This document shows positions 57,435 through 64,000 of a stretch of 64,000 nt of DNA, one piece after another. Where the stretch lies: contig MU277703.1 in NCBI GenBank assembly GCA_022385805.1, forward strand, positions 124,001 through 188,000, in the 5' to 3' direction. A program made the position numbers and the translations under genes. Within the stretch, counting starts at the first letter, position 1; every line of letters starts with the position of its first letter. A model generated the notes under the pieces. It was not told where the DNA came from. It saw nothing but the letters and a program-made list of their open reading frames with translations, and did no database searches. The DNA comes from Pilatotrama ljubarskyi. Lineage: Eukaryota; Basidiomycota; Agaricomycetes; Polyporales; Polyporaceae.

Positions 57435-58823
57435 CTACTCGGTCCTGTCCACATTTCCAACGAGCGACAGGAGCGCAAGTTCGGGCTGATCCCACTGCAC
57501 CTGAAAAGGATGGTCTCGTCAGCCCGCCAGTTCCGTGCGACATTGCAGGACGTACAAATGGTTTGCTCCTCGGATAAACACAATGCGAACCTTCCGAATC
57601 GGAAGACCCTGCACGCGCGCGGCTCCAACCTCCTTCCGCAGCATCTTCGCTCCCCATACTACCTCGCAAATCGACCGCTCACACCAGACGTATCGCACCT
57701 CCACGTCGCGCCACGCATCTCCTACGTGCGTCACGGAATCAGCTATGTAGATCACGTAATCCCTCTGCGCTCTGAAGAGTCCTACGCCGATACCCGTATG
57801 CAGGAGAACCTCCTCGGAACCGCCTGGCCCACCCGAAGAGAGGCACATTGTGCGTCCAATATCCTCCAGAGTCAGTGTGTACAGCGTAGGCCTCGGATCG
57901 GGCAGGAACGCCTTCCGCTCCAGCGTGTCGAGCGTGTCCCCATGGACGTAGTAACCGCTCACCCCCTTCGTGTACGCTGGCTCGCGGTCCTTGGGAAGCA
58001 GCTCCTCGTCAAATAGCGGGTTGTATAACGGCGGCTCTGGCGAAGGGTCGCCGAGGTGATGATAGGGCGGATCTACCCATCACACAGCGCGTGTGAATCA
58101 GGTCAGAAATAGCCCGCCGATATTGCAGGGACTCACCGAAGAGGACGGTCGCTCCGCATATAGTCACTCAGCCTGACATCGCCCACGGGGAAAGAGGCGA
58201 CGTGCGCCAGGAGCGCCGCCATTCAAGTCTTCCTAGAGACCATCGCGCTACGACATTCCCCCGTTCAAGTTGTCCCCCTCCCTATTCGCCTGTACAACAC
58301 CGCCCCTCTTTACGAGCTCGACCAAGAAGTCATACAGCTCCCTCGCACGCGCCTTCGTGAACGTCTCAACGCCCGGTTCCGCAGCGGCAACCGCCTCTGG
58401 GGATTTTTCAGCACATCCGGAGTGAGCGCCTGGAGGAGGCCGCGGTCTGCCTCTGTGTATGGCTGGCTGCCGGGGTAGTCACGCCGGTTGACCAGGAGGA
58501 CACGCGCGTTGCGCGGGTGTGCACAAGGGATCAGCTTGGAGAAACTGCCTGTCAAAAGACCATCAGGATGCTACTCGTCACATCGCGTCGAGTACTGACC
58601 GCTATGCCAGGCGTATCCGTGCAGGATGACCACTGTCGTGCACTCCGTGCTCCCGGTGGCAGGTATGCCTGAGTCTAAGAGGGCATGTAGTGGGCTCGTC
58701 AACATCATAGGGCAGCTCGACGAGGGTACCGGTGTTACAGGCAAACACCCTGACGCCACGACCTCTTTGAAGGGATATCGCAGGCACTCAACCTTTCCCG
58801 GGCCAAGGAGCGTCTGTCGGCAT
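57435..58823 (-). pseudogene. Alpha/beta hydrolase with disrupted frame
   Basis: Relic or mis-assembled copy of a fungal alpha/beta-hydrolase. Conserved blocks in order: PGKVECLRYPFKE (about 58770-58810), LDSGIPATGSTECTTVVILH with GYAWHSG (about 58608-58690, the oxyanion-hole HG), FSKLIPCAHPRNARVLLVNR and RDYPGSQPYTEADRGLLQAL (about 58425-58550), ELYDFLVELVKRGG, then WSLG, the nucleophile-elbow Ser (about 58232-58243), MAALLAHVASFPVGDVRLSD (about 58160-58222), PLYNPLFDEELLPKDREPAY, YYVHGDTLDTLERKAFLPDP, and the His block GANHLYVQWDQPELALL spliced near the end, stop 57435-57437. Three places need a one-base change to stay in frame: just after the start, at a run of five C (58258-58262 on +), and just after WSLG. 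Either sequencing indels or true decay would explain it. Confidence 0.7.
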
Positions 58824-59179
58824 TGCAATATCGTACCCGTCGATCAGCTGGACCCGTCGGACCTTATAGCTTACTCTTCAGACCTCCCGGCGTACCTGAT
58901 CTCGCCCTTGGACGCCCAAGACGACATGGCCAACGTGCCTTGGCGTTACACAGAACAAGTTTGCTAAACGATAGGAGCTGACTCCACGGGCGCGCGAGCG
59001 TTCACTGAGCGGCATGTCATAGTAGTATCTATACAATCAGGTTCGTATGCGAAACTCCGCTCCTCTGCGCCCTGTGGCCCAGGGTACGTCAGCACGATAG
59101 GACATGCGCTGACGGAACGGACTGATAGCGCACCTAACGCACCTAACAATTTCAATTATCTCGGCGTTGCTCAGCGCAT
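58824..59179. other. Short intergenic stretch
   Basis: Between two minus-strand genes; nothing recognised. Confidence 0.4.
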
Positions 59180-61171
59180 CTAAGCAGCCTTCTTGGACAA
59201 GATGTTCTCCTCCACCTCCTTGCACACCGCGTTGAAGGCCTTTCCGAGGTACTCGAAGTCCGATACCTACAAAAAGAGGGAGGATAGATCAGCGACCCGC
59301 ATGGGCGACTTGTGAGTCGAAGTTGATGAACTGGTTTCACCTCGTTGAATACCTGTGCACTGCATCGGCACCACCACCCTCCGCCGTGGAAGTAGTGTGC
59401 CGCATAGGTCTTCCACTCTCCAAGGAGCTTGTCACGCAGATATAGGTTGATCTCTACGAGCTGCGCATGCGTGTAGACCTCGCCAGGGGTCTTCTCTACC
59501 GGAAGCGGGAGAAGGACGTTGGGCTATATGACGAGTAGGCTCAGTACAGCGCCATAGTAGTTGACTGCCAGGACAGATTCGCAGACGTGCGCACCATGTT
59601 GAGGGTGAGCTCGCCCGTTTCATCCATCACGCGCGTGCCCATCACCTCTGCGAGCTTCTTTCCGCCCTCTAGGGCGAGCTTGTGGCAGTAATCGTTGATG
59701 GCTTTCTCTCCGCCGAGCCATTCGCGGAAGGCAAGAGCTGCCAACGCCGCGGAAGTCTTCAGCATCGGATCGCTGTGGACGAGCGAACGTACCTACCATC
59801 CGGAACCGTCACATACGGAGTCTGATCCAGCGTTCCGGTCCCTGCACATCACGACTCGGCTATGAGTGATCGTTCTCCTGAGCAGGTAGATGGACCCACA
59901 TTCGTGCTGCTTGACAAAGTTCGTTCCCTTGATCTTGGCCTCCTCACTTCCGGGCGACACGTATTCGTGCGGGGTTGGGATTGAAGATTTGATGATGTAC
60001 TGGTTCCTGTGGAAGATCCAAGATCAACCGGCTGAAGACCTCCGCACGAACTAGGTACCCACCGTTTCGGCACATAAAGAGCTGCGCACCCCCTCTTTGC
60101 ATACAACCACTTGTGGCAGTTCGAGAGCCAGAAGTCCGGCTTAGCTTCGCTGAGGTCGATGTCCGGCTAGGTTCAATACAAGCCTATCAGTGCTCCGGAA
60201 GGATTACGAGCATGGTCATGGCCGACCAACCTCTTGGCCGATGCTATGGGCGGCGTCGATCACGGACCAAACGCCCTCCTCCCTGCATACACGGACCATC
60301 TCCTGCCACGGCATGAGGGCACCGGGATTCGCAGTGATGGAATCGATGACGGCGACGATCTTGTTACCCTTCCCCCTCGCCTCAGGGTCCTCCGAGTATC
60401 CCGGAGAGAGCGGAGGGACGTCCATGAACTGCGTATTCGCGTGCTGTTGCTTCACCTCGCGCAACTTCGCCCGGAAGATATCGAGGATCTGCGCGTGCGT
60501 GAGTGGGAAAGTGTACTCGACCGCGACCGCCTCTGGCTGTGGCTGCTCAGAGCGATCCGCGAGGTAGCGGATGGTGTTGGCGACTGCGCCGTATGTCGTC
60601 GAGGCTAGATGATGACGAGGGTTACAGTCAGTGAGCACTCCGCCGAGAAGTTCGAAACACCCAACCTCCGATGAGGAGGTCGCCCTCGCGCCACTCGAAG
60701 TTCCGCAGAACAGTGTTCAACGCATGCGTGGCATTCGGAACCAAGACGACTTCGTCGACCGCAGCACCGATGAGCTTCGCTACGCTTTCCCTTGTTCACC
60801 GTCAGCGGCGAGAGGCGTCAGTCAATCGCCCAGCAGAAGTAGTGACTGGGGCAAACGCTGCTTACCTGGCCTTGTCCAGCATAGGCTTATACGTCAGCCT
60901 GTGGAACTTGTCTGGGTTCCTCTCGATCTCGTAGGCCAATCGTGCCGTCGCGAATATGACGGGCAACGGGAGTGAGCCGTATGAGCCTGTAACGAGTTCA
61001 TCAACCCTCAGGTTCTGCGTCAGCGCGGGGCGCGAGATCCGTACCATGATTCAGGTTGACATAGTCCTCATCCAGAGCAAAGTAATGCTTGAGCGCGTGT
61101 CCGAAGGGAGGAGGTTTCTGGCTGACGTCGTAGGTCTCCCCCGAGAACGGTGTCAAGACGGGAATGGGCAT
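59180..61171 (-). CDS. Class V PLP enzyme (isopenicillin-N-epimerase / Egt2-like)
   Basis: Pyridoxal-phosphate enzyme of the aminotransferase class V group that includes isopenicillin-N epimerase, cysteine desulfurases and the ergothioneine C-S lyase Egt2. ATG 61171: [15 protein letters not shown]. Motifs in order: [60 protein letters not shown] (PLP phosphate and ring contacts), [55 protein letters not shown] (the Asp that binds the PLP nitrogen), and [20 protein letters not shown] with the Schiff-base Lys (about 60050-60110). The C-terminal domain shows [20 protein letters not shown] and [20 protein letters not shown], ending [13 protein letters not shown], stop 59180-59182. About nine introns. 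Family and active site are clear; the exact reaction is not. Confidence 0.88.
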
Positions 61172-62062
61172 GACTAAATGGGACCATCGGTACGGTCGGT
61201 TTGACCATCAGTTACAACTCTTCATACTGCATCAAAGCCTAGCGGCGCCGTTAGAACATACCTACTGGAACGGTCTGCGCTGGAAAGCAAACGTTCACGA
61301 TCTGCTGTACCAGCACTCGAAATACTGTAGGTAATCGGAACCACGAGTAACCGTCAATCGATCGCATGAGAGCGCCGCAACAGATGCAGACCGCGGATCT
61401 GACTCACGCGAAGCGCTGTCTTCTCGCCTTTCAAATTTCAAGACTCAGAGGGTGGTACTGGGCAAGACAACAGACGACGGGTCAAACAGGGCACGGTGGT
61501 ACTATATACATTCGCAGGCTCACACTGTCGCGTATGCGCTGAGTCTATGACTCGACCGAGTCCGCCCAGAGTGGCCATGCAGGCCCGGAGCATACGCATA
61601 CGCACAGAAGATGACTCGGGTGCTAGCCAGTTGCTGACGAAGTGGATGCCAAGTGGCTACCAGCGCAATGTCATGCTTCGCTATATTGCCGATCAGAGGT
61701 TGATTGCTCCAGCCCGGAGTGGTCTTTGGCACTTGGCCCCTTTGAATGGAGCATCTTCGCGCAAGATGCCCATCGAGTAGTGTATCCCTCCTGTAAATAT
61801 ACTCGAGTTGCACTCCTCAAGCTCAAGCTGAGACATTCGTCCCAGAACCACTCTGAGCAAGGACCACGGAGACGATATCTACGAACGCGAGCCACTAAGG
61901 CAGCTCTGCCTGCCGGGTCACGCACCAGCACTACCACCGACGGGATAGATCAGTCGACTTCCTTGCTCGTCATCTGTTCACTACGTGCCATCGAGACGTA
62001 AAGGCAAGTGTTGCGGCCGAACCAACGTACGCCGCTGCGCCAGACGATAGTGGGAATAACCC
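61172..62062. other. Intergenic stretch
   Basis: Promoter side of the PLP gene and 3' side of the uridine kinase gene; short frames only. Confidence 0.4.
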
Positions 62063-64000
62063 TTATAGGTAGTACCGATCGCCTTGCGACGCATTTGCGT
62101 GAATGACCAATTCTTCCATGGGACCGACTCGATGCTCACCTATGTGACCCATACCAGGCTCGACGACCCAAACTTTCCTCCCCTCGGCTTCGGCGTCGGC
62201 CTTGGTCTGCACCGTGGGCGTTCCTGGATCGCCATCCTTTACTTCCGGAGTAGTATCCCACAAGGCCCAAGACTCCCGCAAGACTGGATCAACAGCGCCG
62301 CACACGATGCGCACCTTGGGGAATGCGCGCTGTAGGACCCGCACGCCACCGCATGCCGCGACGATGAATGTGACGAAGATGATGTTCTCCTGAGGGACGC
62401 CGTGGTCGAGCAGCACACGGATTGCCATGAACGCAGCGGCACCAGTACCGATCTATAACAGACACTGAGCGATACAGTGGCAGATTTAGTAGACGGATTG
62501 TAGCTAACCTGGGCATCCAGCAGGAAGACGAAACTGTTCTGTGCGAGATGGCGCTGCCGGATGCATACAGGGAGCATAGAGTGGAGCAGCAATGGCTCGC
62601 CCGTATGGACCTCAGACTGGATGAGGAGCGAACCCATTCGGATGTCCTGAATGACACGCCGGAGGCCTTGCTCTAGCGGCCCTCCACTGCGATTGGATGA
62701 GCAGACCTGCACACCCGGATTGCATGGCGACGACTCACGATCTAAGGATAGAGACACCACACACATTCTACGCATCCCAATCAGATGTGCCTCGCCTGCT
62801 GTAGAGGATAAGAATTTCTGACCTCTCCGGAGAGTTCCTTTCCCATATACTTCGCCTCGACCGGTGTCGTGACGATCTTATCTTTGAAGGGGAGGAACTC
62901 CACCGCCTTCTCGCTTAAGAACGTCGACAGACGATCCGTGAAGAATATGAAGTCTTCCCGGGATGTTGTCCTATCTCGCAGAATGGTATAGATGCCCTGT
63001 CAAAGAGAAGTCAAGGGGGGACGAAGGCGGAGGACCGATCGTACGTACACGTAGTTGAGGCGTCTGTGGCAAGACAGTGAGGTTTGGAAAGTCCTGATCA
63101 CTGACTTCTCCAGGACTTAGGTCCTGCGGACCGATCCTTGCCAGCCGTTCTCGAAGATATCTGGAACGGTCGTCTATCTTGCGGCGAACGTGAGTAGCGA
63201 TCAGCTCGATGGCTATGGTGTTATCCGAGCCTGGCACTATCTGCAAGCCGGACGTCGATCAATTAGTCATTGAATGAGGAAGAAGACGTACGATATTGGC
63301 GAAACGAGACGTTGGCTGGACAAAGTTGTCATAGGCAGGCTTCACGTAGCGCAGATATCTTTGCGCTATGTTAGCATTCACCGCCCTTGCAGTGCGGTGA
63401 AGACTCACTGTTCAAGCACTCCATCTACGCTACGCCCACGCTCCTTAACGTCTCTCCGTATACGGCGAGCCAGCATTAGGTCCGAGTCGCACTGCACGAA
63501 AATCTACGCCTGGTTCAAGCACGATCTACCACGTGGCATAGTAGAGTGCACACCTTTAGGTCGTAAAGCGACCGCAACTCCGGGTCATGCAAAGCAAGGA
63601 TACCTTCGACTGAATACAAGCGCTGAGATGAGTGCATGCAGAGAGGATTGGAAAGGAGAACCCTTACCGATGATGATAGAGGCACCGTACAGGTACTTGG
63701 TTTCGTCGAGGCGTTGATGCTCCGTGAATGAGTAGATGGGAATATTCGACTGCCTCCCTGCCTTCAAGTCTGCGAGGCACTGAGATGGGTTATGGAGATA
63801 CCTTCCAAGTTGACACTCGCGACTTAGTTGACGGGTTAAGGGCGTTACCAACGTACCGAGGCAAATAGAGGCATGTCGATAGCATCTGATGTTTCATGCT
63901 GAGAACGAGTCCACGCACTGAAGGTGCGGATACAGACCTGGATGGTCAAAGTCATAACGATTTGCGAATGCGAGTTCAAGATCTTCCGGAGAATGGCGCT
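62063..64000 (-). CDS. URK1: Uridine kinase with UPRT-like C-terminal domain (5' end beyond window)
   Basis: Pyrimidine salvage enzyme phosphorylating uridine and cytidine. The N-terminal ATP-binding P-loop lies beyond the right edge. From the edge inward: LELAFANRYDFDHP spliced to DAIDMPLFAS, CLADLKAGRQSNIPIYSFTE and HQRLDETKYLYGASIIIVEG (about 63650-63800), VQCDSDLMLARRIRRDVKER (about 63440-63500), YDNFVQPTSRFANIIVPGSD (about 63220-63330), NTIAIELIATHVRRKI. The UPRTase-like half follows: FFTDRLSTFLSEKAVEFLPF, GSLLIQSEVHTGEPLLLHSM (about 62570-62650), and IGTGAAAFMAIRVLLDHGVP then IFVTFIVAACGGVRVLQRAF (about 62320-62450). The end is KVWVVEPGMGHIGEHR to GDRYYL, stop 62063-62065. In Urk1-type enzymes the second domain lacks transferase activity. 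Several introns. Confidence 0.9.

Noticed and set aside
1..64000. CRISPR arrays, bacterial operons, insertion sequences, rRNA genes
   Set aside because: No regularly spaced repeats, ribosome-binding-site-led gene runs, prokaryotic transposases or rRNA signatures; every recognised gene has spliceosomal introns.

Overview
The window is genomic DNA of a filamentous basidiomycete, most likely a wood- or litter-decay Agaricomycete close to Polyporales. This is inferred from gene structure (many 45-70 bp GT-AG introns, exons as short as 8-25 nt), gene density, and gene content: tandem P450s, oxalate decarboxylase, DUF6534 membrane proteins, F-box/LRR protein, type I metacaspase and an Srs2-type helicase. 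No bacterial, plasmid, phage or CRISPR features were seen. All gene models were read by eye from reading frames, splice sites and family motifs; most internal exon borders have no transcript support.

Layout, left to right: methionyl-tRNA synthetase (-, runs off the left edge); AIG2/gamma-glutamylcyclotransferase-like protein (+); forkhead transcription factor (-); a 3.2 kb stretch without a recognisable gene; DUF6534 membrane protein 1 (+); an unknown charged protein (+); metacaspase (+); a gene-poor stretch ending in a very G-rich element; MFS sugar/quinate-type transporter (+); Srs2/UvrD helicase (+); HSP20-domain protein (+); Ppn2-like polyphosphatase (-); oxalate decarboxylase (-); a 307 bp PIF/Harbinger (Tourist)-like MITE; SET-domain methyltransferase (+); two tandem P450s (-,-); transketolase-like ThDP enzyme (-); zinc alcohol dehydrogenase (+); homogentisate 1,2-dioxygenase (+); DUF6534 membrane protein 2 (+); F-box protein (-); a frame-disrupted alpha/beta hydrolase (-); class V PLP enzyme (-); uridine kinase (-, runs off the right edge).

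The genes are mostly unrelated housekeeping and accessory functions, as expected of a fungal chromosome arm. The one metabolic grouping is at 37-51.5 kb, where two P450s, a ThDP enzyme, a Zn-dehydrogenase and a ring-cleaving dioxygenase lie together; joint function is not shown. The least ordinary items are the MITE just upstream of the SET gene, the CreA/Mig1-like G-tract ahead of the transporter, consecutive 8 and 11 nt micro-exons in that transporter, a dioxygenase whose first coding exon is the start codon alone, and the broken frame around the catalytic serine of the hydrolase.
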